From NCBI RefSeq assembly GCF_009796805.1, contig NZ_CP047029.1, positions 1,849,501 to 1,913,500 on the forward strand: a stretch of DNA of 64,000 nt, given 5' to 3'. The notes under the pieces were generated by a model, which saw nothing but the letters and a program-made list of their open reading frames with translations, ran no database searches and had not been told where the DNA came from. The translations under genes and the position numbers were made by a program. Below, in pieces: positions 34,918 through 43,325 of this stretch (the stretch's first letter is position 1; the number at the start of each line of letters is the position of its first letter). This DNA is from Algibacter sp. L1A34 (GTDB lineage Bacteria; Bacteroidota; Bacteroidia; Flavobacteriales; Flavobacteriaceae).

Positions 34918-35916
34918 ATGTTCAAAAAAGATCCCGTTCAAATTATAGCATTTAAAACTTATGGCACTGGCAGCCGTGTGTATTTACGTGGTCGAGCTAT
35001 AGAAGATGAAAGTATTGATTTGGAGCAAAAAAGTGTTTTAAAACTACTCATTAATGCATGGAAACGTTTTGAAACAGATGAAATAAAACATGCTGAACTA
35101 GTTGTTAAACTTGGCGTTGATAGCTTATTTTACACTAAAACAGACGAAAGAGGTTATTTTCTATTAGATGAAACGGTTGATGATATTTGTAAGTATCAAG
35201 ATGATGAAGGTTGGGTTCGATTTGAATTTTCTTTTAAAAATAAACTTGTAAAACGAGAAATTCAGTTTGAGAATAAGTTTTCTGCACATATGCTTATTCC
35301 TTCTGGTAGTACGCGGTTTGGTGTTATAAGCGATATTGATGATACTATTTTGCATACCGGTATTGTTTCTATGTTTAAATGGCGAGTGCTTTTTAACACG
35401 TTTTTAAAGTCGGCAGGAAAACGATTGCCTTTAGAAGGTGCTGCAGAATTTTATAAGTTATTACATAAAGGAAAGGCGGGACATGAAGCTAATCCTATTT
35501 TTTACGTAAGCCATAGTCCTTGGAATCTTTATAGATATTTGGATTATTTTTTAAAGCAAAATAAATTTCCTGCTGGTCCTATAATTTTAAGGAAATTTCC
35601 GAGTGTTTTTAAACGAAAATCTAAAGATGAAAAGCCAGAAAAACAAAGGGAAATCATAAATTTATTAAAGTCCTATCCCGATTTAAAATTTATTTTAATT
35701 GGTGATTGCGGTGAACACGATCCTGATATCTATATTGAAATTACTCAGGTTTTTCCCGATAGAATTTCAGCCATTTATTTACGCAGTGTAAAGCATAAAA
35801 AGAAAATGCTTCGTGTTTCTGGATTGTTCAAGGATTACAAAACTACACCTGTTTTATTGGTTGAAACTAGCGAACAAGCTATTGAGCATGCTCGAAAAAG
35901 CGGGTTTGTATTGTAA
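34918..35916 (+). CDS. App1-like phosphatase (DUF2183)
   Basis: The start is taken as the ATG at 34918 (MFKKDPVQIIAFKTYG); the longer frame from 34891 would begin inside the hppA terminator. The 332-residue protein has an N-terminal domain of about 125 residues and a HAD-type catalytic domain with DIDDT at 139-143 (Asp nucleophile and acid) in GVISDIDDTILHTG, FYVSHSPWNLY, and LIGDCGEHDPDIY. This is the App1/DUF2183 family; in yeast App1 acts on phosphatidate. It has no signal peptide. The substrate in bacteria is unproven. Confidence 0.85.
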   Translation: MFKKDPVQIIAFKTYGTGSRVYLRGRAIEDESIDLEQKSVLKLLINAWKRFETDEIKHAELVVKLGVDSLFYTKTDERGYFLLDETVDDICKYQDDEGWVRFEFSFKNKLVKREIQFENKFSAHMLIPSGSTRFGVISDIDDTILHTGIVSMFKWRVLFNTFLKSAGKRLPLEGAAEFYKLLHKGKAGHEANPIFYVSHSPWNLYRYLDYFLKQNKFPAGPIILRKFPSVFKRKSKDEKPEKQREIINLLKSYPDLKFILIGDCGEHDPDIYIEITQVFPDRISAIYLRSVKHKKKMLRVSGLFKDYKTTPVLLVETSEQAIEHARKSGFVL

Positions 35917-35928
35917 ATTATGTTATAG

Positions 35929-37710
35929 TTATTCTGTTTTTTCAATTTTCAATTTTTTAATAGTGAAATTTTTGTTTAATTTTTTGTCTTTTAAAAACAT
36001 AATTTTAAAATCTTCTATGGCAGCTATAAACTCTTGTTTTGTTAAACTACCATCATAAGGAGAGAAATAGAAAAAGAAATTTTTATTTTCTAAATCTATT
36101 TTTGGCATAAGCAGCTTTTTTAAGCTCGATTCGAGTGTTTTGTTCTTAAGTTCTTCGGTTGTAATTACAATGCCATATGTATCGTGTAGTGAGTCTTTAT
36201 CTTTGCTATAAAGCCTATATTTACGTTTCTTCTCTGCTCTTTTTTTCGCATCGAGTTCCTGTTGAGTAAGTTTATAATCTACAACTAGTTTATATTTTTT
36301 TGGAGCTTTCTCGGGAATTATCGAATCGAATAATTTTCCTTGGTAAAAGCGAACTCTATTGTTATTTAGCAAGATATCATAACCTTTGCTTTTATTTTGA
36401 AGAAAATCGTTTAATTCATTTGCTCTCCATTGCAGGTTTTGGTAAGACATCGCATACTCGTTCACGTAATAATCAATATTTGGGCGTATAGTAGCTTTTA
36501 AATTATTAGTATCGTTAGTGAAAACATAAAGATATTCTGTTTCTTTTAATATTTTGTTTTCATTTTCTTGATAAAGATTGTATACCTTACTGTAATCGTT
36601 ATTTGCTTTTTCTATTGCTTTTGCAATGGGATCTTGCTTTTTAAAAATAATGGACAAAAGGAAGGGTGCAGCGAGTACTAGAATAAGAATAGAATAGATT
36701 TTAAACTGAAACCAGTTGTAGCTATTGGAGTCTATAGTTTCTGTTTTTACATCGTTGTTTTCGGCTTGCTTTATGTGCTGTGGTTGGTTTATCTTTGTGT
36801 CTAAAGAGTCTTCTTTTTTAGTTTCGATCGGCTCAAAATCAGACTCGTCTATATCAGGAATTAGTTTTTTTATTCGCGCAATAGTTTCGTCGTTAAATTG
36901 ATTTCCCTCTACCCAAAAATCTAAGGTGCTTAAAATTAAATTACTAAACGAAACTGGTAATTCTTTTAATTGGTTGTAGCTTACATCTAGAGTTGTTAGT
37001 TTTTTTAGATTACCAATGTTTTTTGGTAATGCTTGAAGCTTATTTTCTCCGATATGAATGGCTTCGAGGTTTCGCAGGTTTGCAACAGATTCTGGGAGAT
37101 TTTTTATTTTATTTACTGATAAATTAAAAATCTTTAACGATCGTAAATTACCAAAACTTTCGGGTAGCTTTTCAAAACAATTGCCTTCTGCCCATAACCA
37201 TTTAAGTTGCCTTAAGTTTTCTATAGAATCGGGTAGAGTTGTTAGGTTATTTCCATCGAGTGATAGGGTTTCTAGGCTACTTATTTTTGTTACCGATTGT
37301 GGTAGATGTTCTAAGTTAAGATCGTATATACCTAAATCTTTTAGCTTGTATAAACGCCATAACCATTCTGGAAATTCAGTTAGTGGGTTAGAGCCTATGT
37401 CGAACTTTTCGAGTTGAGTTAAAGCGCTATAGCTTTCCGGAATTTTTGTTATTTTATTTTCAGGTAAAGTTAAAACGCGTAATGCTCTAAATTGTAATAA
37501 TAATTCAGGAGCTACAATAATTTTATTATTCCGAAGAAGTAATACTTCTAAATATTTTAAACGTGTTAAGAATTCTGGTATTTCGGTAATATGGTTATTT
37601 CTTAAATCTAGCTCTTTTAGATTGGGGTATTTAAGAATGTCTTCTGTAATGGATGTAATCGACTTATCTGATAAATTTAATTTGTAAGTTTCTTTTCGTT
37701 TTTTTATCAT
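35929..37710 (-). CDS. Leucine-rich-repeat protein with one transmembrane helix
   Basis: This 593-residue protein has about eleven 23-residue repeats of the LxxLxLxxNxLxxLPxxI type (residues about 10-275), then a polar linker, one transmembrane helix at about 332-352 (IYSILILVLAAPFLLSIIF), and a 240-residue charged region of no family I know, with an Asp/Lys-rich helix (LTQQELDAKKRAEKKRKYR). No signal peptide, so the LRR face is probably cytoplasmic and the C-terminal part periplasmic. It may be a contact or sensor protein; nothing in it names a reaction. Confidence 0.8.
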   Translation of the reverse strand: MIKKRKETYKLNLSDKSITSITEDILKYPNLKELDLRNNHITEIPEFLTRLKYLEVLLLRNNKIIVAPELLLQFRALRVLTLPENKITKIPESYSALTQLEKFDIGSNPLTEFPEWLWRLYKLKDLGIYDLNLEHLPQSVTKISSLETLSLDGNNLTTLPDSIENLRQLKWLWAEGNCFEKLPESFGNLRSLKIFNLSVNKIKNLPESVANLRNLEAIHIGENKLQALPKNIGNLKKLTTLDVSYNQLKELPVSFSNLILSTLDFWVEGNQFNDETIARIKKLIPDIDESDFEPIETKKEDSLDTKINQPQHIKQAENNDVKTETIDSNSYNWFQFKIYSILILVLAAPFLLSIIFKKQDPIAKAIEKANNDYSKVYNLYQENENKILKETEYLYVFTNDTNNLKATIRPNIDYYVNEYAMSYQNLQWRANELNDFLQNKSKGYDILLNNNRVRFYQGKLFDSIIPEKAPKKYKLVVDYKLTQQELDAKKRAEKKRKYRLYSKDKDSLHDTYGIVITTEELKNKTLESSLKKLLMPKIDLENKNFFFYFSPYDGSLTKQEFIAAIEDFKIMFLKDKKLNKNFTIKKLKIEKTE

Positions 37711-37833
37711 TTTAAAGTCAATTGTGTATAGTATTCTAATTTATAAAAATAATAGATACACCAGTTTTATCACTTACTAAATTAAGCAAGTAATTAATAA
37801 TTGTAGCTTTTAATAAGAAATTTAGCAGAAGAA

Positions 37834-37918
37834 TGCGCTAGGGATTGAACGGCATGTTTAAGCTCCCCGACCAAAGGAGGGAGCGAGTAGTGAAAGCCCG
37901 ACCCTTGTGGTGGCGCCC
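37834..37918 (+). repeat. Structured dispersed intergenic element, copy B
   Basis: This 85-base element is the same as 5582-5685 in its flanks (GCGCTAGGGATTGAACGGCA, TGTTTAAGCTC ... GCGAGTAGTGAAAGCCCGAC, CCTTGTGGTGGCG) but the middle hairpin is different: GCTCCC and GGGAGC pair around CGACCAAAGGA. The ends again pair (GCGC with GCGC). It lies between the LRR gene and the kinase gene, both on the minus strand, and runs on the plus strand, so it is antisense to both. Confidence 0.75.
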
Positions 37919-37929
37919 AAAACAGGTTT

Positions 37930-38544
37930 TTAAAACAGCCCGTTTATTTCAGCATCAATAGTATTTATAACAGTTCCTAAATCTTCAGGATTGTCAACAA
38001 AATCTAAGTGATCTACATCTATAATTAAAAGTTTGCCTTTATCATAACCATGTATCCAAGCTTCGTAACGCTCGTTTAATCGGCTTAAATAATCGATACT
38101 TATAGAGTTTTCGTAATCGCGACCACGTTTTTGTATTTGCGATACTAAATTAGGGATAGTGCTACGTAGGTAAATTAGAATATCTGGACCCTGTACAAGA
38201 GATTCCATGAGCTCGAAAAGTGATTTGTAATTCTCGAAATCACGATTTGTCATAAGTCCCATAGCATGTAAGTTGGGTGCAAAAATATGTGCATCCTCAT
38301 AAATGGTACGGTCTTGTATAATTGCTTTTCCGCTTTCGCGAATTTGTAAAACTTGACGAAAACGACTATTTAAAAAATACACTTGCAGGTTAAAACTCCA
38401 GCGTTCCATTTGGTTGTAAAAGTCGTCTAGGTAAGGGTTATCTACCACATCTTCTAACTGTGCTTCCCAATTATAATGTTTAGCTAGTAGTTTTGTTAGA
38501 GTGGTTTTTCCAGCACCTATATTTCCGGCAATAGCAATATGCAT
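37930..38544 (-). CDS. Deoxynucleoside kinase
   Basis: This 204-residue dNK-family kinase salvages deoxynucleosides with ATP. The P-loop is GNIGAGKTTL (7-16), the DRx motif is QDRTIYEDAHIF near residues 75-86, and the lid segment IQKRGRDYENSISIDYL is intact. The short length is typical for bacterial family members. Substrate preference (dAdo/dGuo versus Thd) cannot be read. It overlaps nothing but is only four bases after the exported hypothetical gene, so they share a transcript. A paralogue's 3' end is at the left edge of the window. Confidence 0.93.
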   Translation of the reverse strand: MHIAIAGNIGAGKTTLTKLLAKHYNWEAQLEDVVDNPYLDDFYNQMERWSFNLQVYFLNSRFRQVLQIRESGKAIIQDRTIYEDAHIFAPNLHAMGLMTNRDFENYKSLFELMESLVQGPDILIYLRSTIPNLVSQIQKRGRDYENSISIDYLSRLNERYEAWIHGYDKGKLLIIDVDHLDFVDNPEDLGTVINTIDAEINGLF

Positions 38545-38548
38545 AGTG

Positions 38549-39328
38549 TTAATTTATTTTTAAATGGAATTCTTGTAAAGTTTTCTGGCTGTAAATATAC
38601 AAGGTTTCATTGATTACAAAAAACTGATTTATTATTAAATTTGGCAGACTAATAGGTATAGGCTGTTCGTCGTTTTTATTGAGATAAAAAAGGGTGTTAT
38701 CTTTTTTTAGCACCAAGTTTTCGTTGTTTACGGCTATAGTTGTGTAGCCGTCGTTATCTATTTTCTTTATTAGACTTCCAAAATAGTTGTATGTATATAG
38801 GTGGTTTTTAGTGAGTAACCAGCAGTAATTATAGTTGCTTTTTAAGTCCAAAACATCACTTTGTATGGGTTGTGTTTGCGCTCGAGAGCTGTTTAGTTTG
38901 TAATCGAATAGTTCTAATTTTTGGTTGTTTTGGTTAAAAACCCAAACGGTGTTATCATTTCCTGTGGAAATATATGATACGTTTTTATAGTTTTTGATGG
39001 TGTTGAAATCTGTTCTAAAAATCTCGGCTAGTCGGTTGTCTAGAATTATTATTGTATTAAAATCTTTATAAAACAGGTTGATTTTTAATGGGTTAAATGT
39101 ATTCGCGCTAACCAAATAACCCAATTGTAAGTTGTTGTAATTTAGAATTATATCGTTCTGTTTTTTGTAAAAAACATTGTTATTGATATAAAAAGCGGTG
39201 CCGAAATTATTAACCGAAACAAGGGTTTCTGCATGTAATGGTGTTTTTTTTATTAAAGTAGTTTCAATAGCTTCTTGAGAGAACATTGAAAGTGTAAATA
39301 GGAAAAGGATAATTGTGCCGTGCTTCAT
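38549..39328 (-). CDS. Exported protein, unknown, propeller-like repeats
   Basis: The start is taken at 39328 (MKHGTIILFLFTLSMFSQ), a signal peptide; the frame extends ten codons further upstream but those do not look like a start. The mature part (about 240 residues) is a run of beta strands with recurring patterns such as NNLQLGYLVSANTFNPLKIN, IILDNRLAEIF, TVWVFNQNNQKLELFDYKL and LYTYNYFGSLIKKIDNDGYT, compatible with a beta-propeller. No named family recognised. It precedes the kinase gene and is divergent from the GLPGLI operon. Confidence 0.7.
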   Translation of the reverse strand: MKHGTIILFLFTLSMFSQEAIETTLIKKTPLHAETLVSVNNFGTAFYINNNVFYKKQNDIILNYNNLQLGYLVSANTFNPLKINLFYKDFNTIIILDNRLAEIFRTDFNTIKNYKNVSYISTGNDNTVWVFNQNNQKLELFDYKLNSSRAQTQPIQSDVLDLKSNYNYCWLLTKNHLYTYNYFGSLIKKIDNDGYTTIAVNNENLVLKKDNTLFYLNKNDEQPIPISLPNLIINQFFVINETLYIYSQKTLQEFHLKIN

Positions 39329-39463
39329 TGGATTGGAAAAATACAAAAATTGAATCAATTTTTTTAAGAATATTTTAACGTTTCGTAATTAAACTTAGTA
39401 TAACGAAAGGAGTCTAATTTAAAATTAAAGATTAATTTTAATAACTAATAAAATATCTATAGA

Positions 39464-40327
39464 ATGAAATTTAATACTTTAAAACCTATAATAACAGCGG
39501 TATTGCTTTTGGTTACCGTAATCTCTTTTGCTCAAAAAGATTTTCAAGGTAAAGCTTACTACGAATCTAAGACTACCGTAGATATGAGTAATTTTGGTGG
39601 TGGAAATTTAAGTGAGGAGCGTAAAAAAGAAATTGCAGGCAGAATGAAAAGTATGTTAGAAAAAACATTTATTCTAACTTTTAATCAATCGGAATCTTTA
39701 TATAAAGAAGAAGAAGCTTTAGAAGCTCCAGGGCAAGGAGGACGAGGTTTTAGATTTGGAGCAATGATCTCTACAGGTGGCAATCAATATAAAAACGTAC
39801 GAAATAAAGAGCTTTTACAAGAACAAGAGTTTTTTGGTAAGCAATTTTTAATAAAAGATAGTTTACGAGAATTAAAATGGGAATTAGGTTCGGAAACTAA
39901 AACCATTGGACAATACACCTGTTTTAAGGCAACAGTAGTAAAACCATTAGAAGGATTCGATTTTAGTGATTTAGGAAAACGACCACCAGAAGGTAAGGCT
40001 GATGAAGACACTGAGAACAAAAAGGATGATAAGCCAAGAGAAATAGAGGTAACTGCTTGGTATACGCCACAAATACCAGTAAATCAAGGTCCAGATACAT
40101 ATTGGGGATTACCAGGATTAATTTTAGAAATTAGTGCTGATAAAACAACTATTTTATGTTCTAAAATTGTTTTAAACCCTTCGGAAAAAGATGAAATGAA
40201 AGTACCTTCTAAAGGAAAAGAAGTTACACAAAGTGAATATGATGCTATTGTAAAGAAAAAAATGGCGGAAATGAGAGCTTCAAGAGGTCAAGGTAACCGC
40301 GGAGGTGGTGGAGGCGGAAGACGCTAG
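39464..40327 (+). CDS. GLPGLI-family exported protein
   Basis: This 287-residue protein has a signal peptide (ending ISFAQ) and the family hallmark YWGLPGLILEI at about residues 213-223. The N-terminal half includes FQGKAYYESKTTVD and the tail is a Gly/Arg-rich stretch (RGQGNRGGGGGGRR). GLPGLI proteins are nearly confined to Bacteroidota and are usually next to an outer-membrane barrel, as here; their role is not known. Periplasmic location is inferred. The next gene starts 45 bases on. Confidence 0.9.
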   Translation: MKFNTLKPIITAVLLLVTVISFAQKDFQGKAYYESKTTVDMSNFGGGNLSEERKKEIAGRMKSMLEKTFILTFNQSESLYKEEEALEAPGQGGRGFRFGAMISTGGNQYKNVRNKELLQEQEFFGKQFLIKDSLRELKWELGSETKTIGQYTCFKATVVKPLEGFDFSDLGKRPPEGKADEDTENKKDDKPREIEVTAWYTPQIPVNQGPDTYWGLPGLILEISADKTTILCSKIVLNPSEKDEMKVPSKGKEVTQSEYDAIVKKKMAEMRASRGQGNRGGGGGGRR

Positions 40328-40372
40328 TTTAAGTTGTCTTGTTTATTCTTTAATTAATAGAAAAATTATCCT

Positions 40373-43123
40373 GTGAAAAATATAATATGCTTTATGCTGC
40401 TGTTAGCGGCAAGCTCAGCCTTTGCCCAAGTGAAACTGGAAGGTGTTGTAAAAGATAGTATTGGTATGCCGTTGGAGTTGGCGAATGTAATTGCTATAAA
40501 CCAAGAAACCCAGAAACTAGATGCTTATGGCATAACAAACCCTGATGGTCGTTTTAAACTTTCTGTAGAAAAAAATTCTAAGTACAATATACAGGTGAGT
40601 TATATAGGTATGAAAACTGGACAGGCTGAAGTTGTTACTACCGATGTTGCGGTTACTCAAAACTTTATATTGGTTGAAGATAATGCTTTAGATGAAGTTG
40701 AATTGGTTTATGAAATGCCTGTAACCGTTAAAGGCGATACTATTGTGTATAATGCCGATTCTTTTAAATCTGGAACCGAAAGAAAATTAGGAGATATTTT
40801 AGATAAGCTACCAGGTGTTGAAATTAATGATGATGGCGAAATTGAGGTAGAAGGCGTTAAGGTTGGTAAAGTTATGGTAGAGGGCAAGGAGTTTTTTGAC
40901 GGCGACTCTAAATTAGCAACTCAGAATATTCCAGCAAATGCTATTGATAAAGTTGAGGTGCTTAAAAATTATGCCGAAGTTGGGCAGTTAAGTGGAGTTA
41001 CCAACAACCAAGATAATATTGCTATAAATATAAAGTTAAAAGAAGGGAAAAAGAATTTCTGGTTTGGAAATGTTACCGCAGGAGGGGGAACATCCGATAA
41101 AGATGCTTTGTATGTTGTGCAGCCAAAATTGTTTTATTACAGTCCAGATTACAGTATTAATGTTATAGGCGATTTAAATAATATTGGCGAAATAGCTTTT
41201 ACGCGTCGTGATTATTTCAATTTTACTGGCGGTTTTAGATCACCAAGCAGAAGTAGTGGTACTAATATTGACTTGGGAAGTAATAATTTAGGATTCTTAT
41301 CACTACAGAATGATAAAGCAAAAAGTATAACCACAAAGTTTGGTGCGGCTAACTTTAGCTATTCACCTAATAAAAAATTGGATTTAAGTGGTTTTGCTAT
41401 TCTATTAAGTAACCGTACAGATTTAACTGAAATTAGTGATGTACAGTTTTTAGATGATCCTTCTCGGGATGAAAATAAGGAAAGCAATACGCGCCAGCGT
41501 AGCGATATGGGTATGTTGAAGTTTAGTGCTAAATATAAACCAAACGGAAGTAACCAGTTAGATTATGATATACTTGCTAGAACTTCTAAAGAGTCGCAAG
41601 ATCAATTTGTATTATCTTCTCAGGTTGGTGATGTTAGTGAGCTAGAAAGCTCTTCACCATTTAGTATCAATCAAAATTTAAATTATTATTATACTTTAGA
41701 TTCAAAAAATATTTTTGCCTTAGAGGCTCAGCATTTATGGCAAGATGAAGATCCTTTTTACAATGCTATTTTAGAAAACGACCCAACTAATAATGATAAT
41801 GGTTTAAACGATCCGCTTAATCCTAGCGATGCTTATGATGATATAGCGAGTAATTTAGGGTTTGATAGAGATCAGGTTCAATATGATATCAATCAGGATA
41901 AGCGTGTAAAATCTAATCAAATGGATGCTAAAGTTGATTATTGGAATATTCTAAATCAAAAAAGTGATATTAATTTTACTTTAGGAACCATTTACAGTAA
42001 GCAAGATTTCGATTCGAATATATTTCAAACTTTAGATGATAATTCCAATTTTGATTCAGCTCCAACTATTAACGATGGTTTAGATGTAAATGATATTGCT
42101 TATACCTTTTCCGATGTGTATTTAGGTGCGCATTACCGTTTAAAATCTGGAATTTTCACTTTTACTCCTGGTTTTTCGGCGCATGCTTATAGTGCGAAAA
42201 ATGATCAATTTAATGTGAATTATACCGATAATTTTTTCCGCCTTCTACCAGATTTCAATACGTTGATTCAGTTAAAAAAGAGCGAAAAAATTATATTCAA
42301 TTATAGTATGGAAACCGATTTTACCGATGTTAATCAATTAGCAAGAGGTTTGGTTTTAAATAATTATAGTTCGGTGTTTTCTGGTTTTCAGGAATTAGAA
42401 AGTGCCTTATCTCATAATTTAAATCTATCTTATTTCAGTTTTAATATGTTTAATTACACCAATGTTTCGGCCAGATTGAATTATAGTAAAACGATAGATC
42501 GTATTAGAACGAGCTCGGAATTACCAGCAGGAAGTGTAATAAATGTAAGTTCGCCGTATAATTCTAATTTAGCAGATGAAAGTGCTAGTATTAATGCACG
42601 TGTTCAAAAAACGATAGGGAAATTTAGAGCTACAGGTACAGGGAATTTAAGTTATACAAAGTACAACCAGTTGGTAAATAATTTGCCTTTTACTAACGAA
42701 AATTACACGCAAAGTTATAGAGGGGAATTGAGAACTAATTTTAGAGAGGCTCCAAATTTTGAGTTAGGCTATCGTTACAGTATCCAAGATAACGATCAAG
42801 GTACACAGAGAACAAAGTTTTATACCAAGGCTCCATCGGTAAAATTTGATGCTTTAATTTTAAAAAGCTTCACTTTTAAGACCGATTATACTTATAATAA
42901 TTTTTCAGATGAAGAAAAAACAATAAATTCTTATGAATTTTGGGATGCTTCTTTAGCGTATAGAAAAGATGAAAACAGCAAATGGGAATATGAAATTAAA
43001 GCGAGTAACTTGTTAAATACCAGGTCGCAAAACCGGAGTAGTGTTAGCACTATATCGGTAAGTGCAACCGAATATTATATACAACCTCGTTTTCTAACTT
43101 TTAGAATTCGATACGAATTATAA
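40373..43123 (+). CDS. TonB-dependent-receptor-like outer-membrane protein with regulatory N-domain
   Basis: This 916-residue protein starts at GTG with a signal peptide (MKNIICFMLLLAASSAFAQ). Then a carboxypeptidase-regulatory-like domain (about 20-105, VKLEGVVKDSIGMPLELANV ... GMKTGQ), a plug-like region (LGDILDKLPGVEINDDGEIE and VGKVMVEGKEFFDGDSKL) and a large C-terminal barrel ending TFRIRYEL. The plug lacks a clear TonB box, so energy coupling is uncertain. Cotranscribed with the GLPGLI gene, which suggests a paired function at the envelope. Confidence 0.85.
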   Translation: MKNIICFMLLLAASSAFAQVKLEGVVKDSIGMPLELANVIAINQETQKLDAYGITNPDGRFKLSVEKNSKYNIQVSYIGMKTGQAEVVTTDVAVTQNFILVEDNALDEVELVYEMPVTVKGDTIVYNADSFKSGTERKLGDILDKLPGVEINDDGEIEVEGVKVGKVMVEGKEFFDGDSKLATQNIPANAIDKVEVLKNYAEVGQLSGVTNNQDNIAINIKLKEGKKNFWFGNVTAGGGTSDKDALYVVQPKLFYYSPDYSINVIGDLNNIGEIAFTRRDYFNFTGGFRSPSRSSGTNIDLGSNNLGFLSLQNDKAKSITTKFGAANFSYSPNKKLDLSGFAILLSNRTDLTEISDVQFLDDPSRDENKESNTRQRSDMGMLKFSAKYKPNGSNQLDYDILARTSKESQDQFVLSSQVGDVSELESSSPFSINQNLNYYYTLDSKNIFALEAQHLWQDEDPFYNAILENDPTNNDNGLNDPLNPSDAYDDIASNLGFDRDQVQYDINQDKRVKSNQMDAKVDYWNILNQKSDINFTLGTIYSKQDFDSNIFQTLDDNSNFDSAPTINDGLDVNDIAYTFSDVYLGAHYRLKSGIFTFTPGFSAHAYSAKNDQFNVNYTDNFFRLLPDFNTLIQLKKSEKIIFNYSMETDFTDVNQLARGLVLNNYSSVFSGFQELESALSHNLNLSYFSFNMFNYTNVSARLNYSKTIDRIRTSSELPAGSVINVSSPYNSNLADESASINARVQKTIGKFRATGTGNLSYTKYNQLVNNLPFTNENYTQSYRGELRTNFREAPNFELGYRYSIQDNDQGTQRTKFYTKAPSVKFDALILKSFTFKTDYTYNNFSDEEKTINSYEFWDASLAYRKDENSKWEYEIKASNLLNTRSQNRSSVSTISVSATEYYIQPRFLTFRIRYEL

Positions 43124-43140
43124 AAAAGATTTGATTTTTG

Positions 43141-43171
43141 TTTGTAGAATTAATAAACAATAATATATTTG
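43141..43171 (+). promoter_or_regulatory. Bacteroidota-type promoter of tRNA-Tyr
   Basis: TTTG (43141-43144), 19-base spacer, TATATTTG (43164-43171) is a full match to the Bacteroidota promoter. The predicted start is a few bases before the tRNA at 43183. Confidence 0.85.
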
Positions 43172-43182
43172 CGGTCAGTTTT

Positions 43183-43264
<82 letters not shown>

Positions 43265-43274
43265 CTTTAATTTG

Positions 43275-43300
43275 AAAAGCCTGCTTTTAAGCAGGCTTTT
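43275..43300 (+). terminator. Terminator of tRNA-Tyr
   Basis: AAAAGCCTGC and GCAGGCTTTT pair around a short TTTTAA loop, then CTGTTTT. It follows the tRNA by ten bases. Confidence 0.85.
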
Positions 43301-43325
43301 CTGTTTTATAAGGTTTTCGAATATA

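Noticed and set aside
37058-37417. Plus-strand 119-codon frame inside the LRR gene
   Set aside because: It mirrors the leucine-rich repeats on the other strand; the regular repeat period gives long antisense frames.
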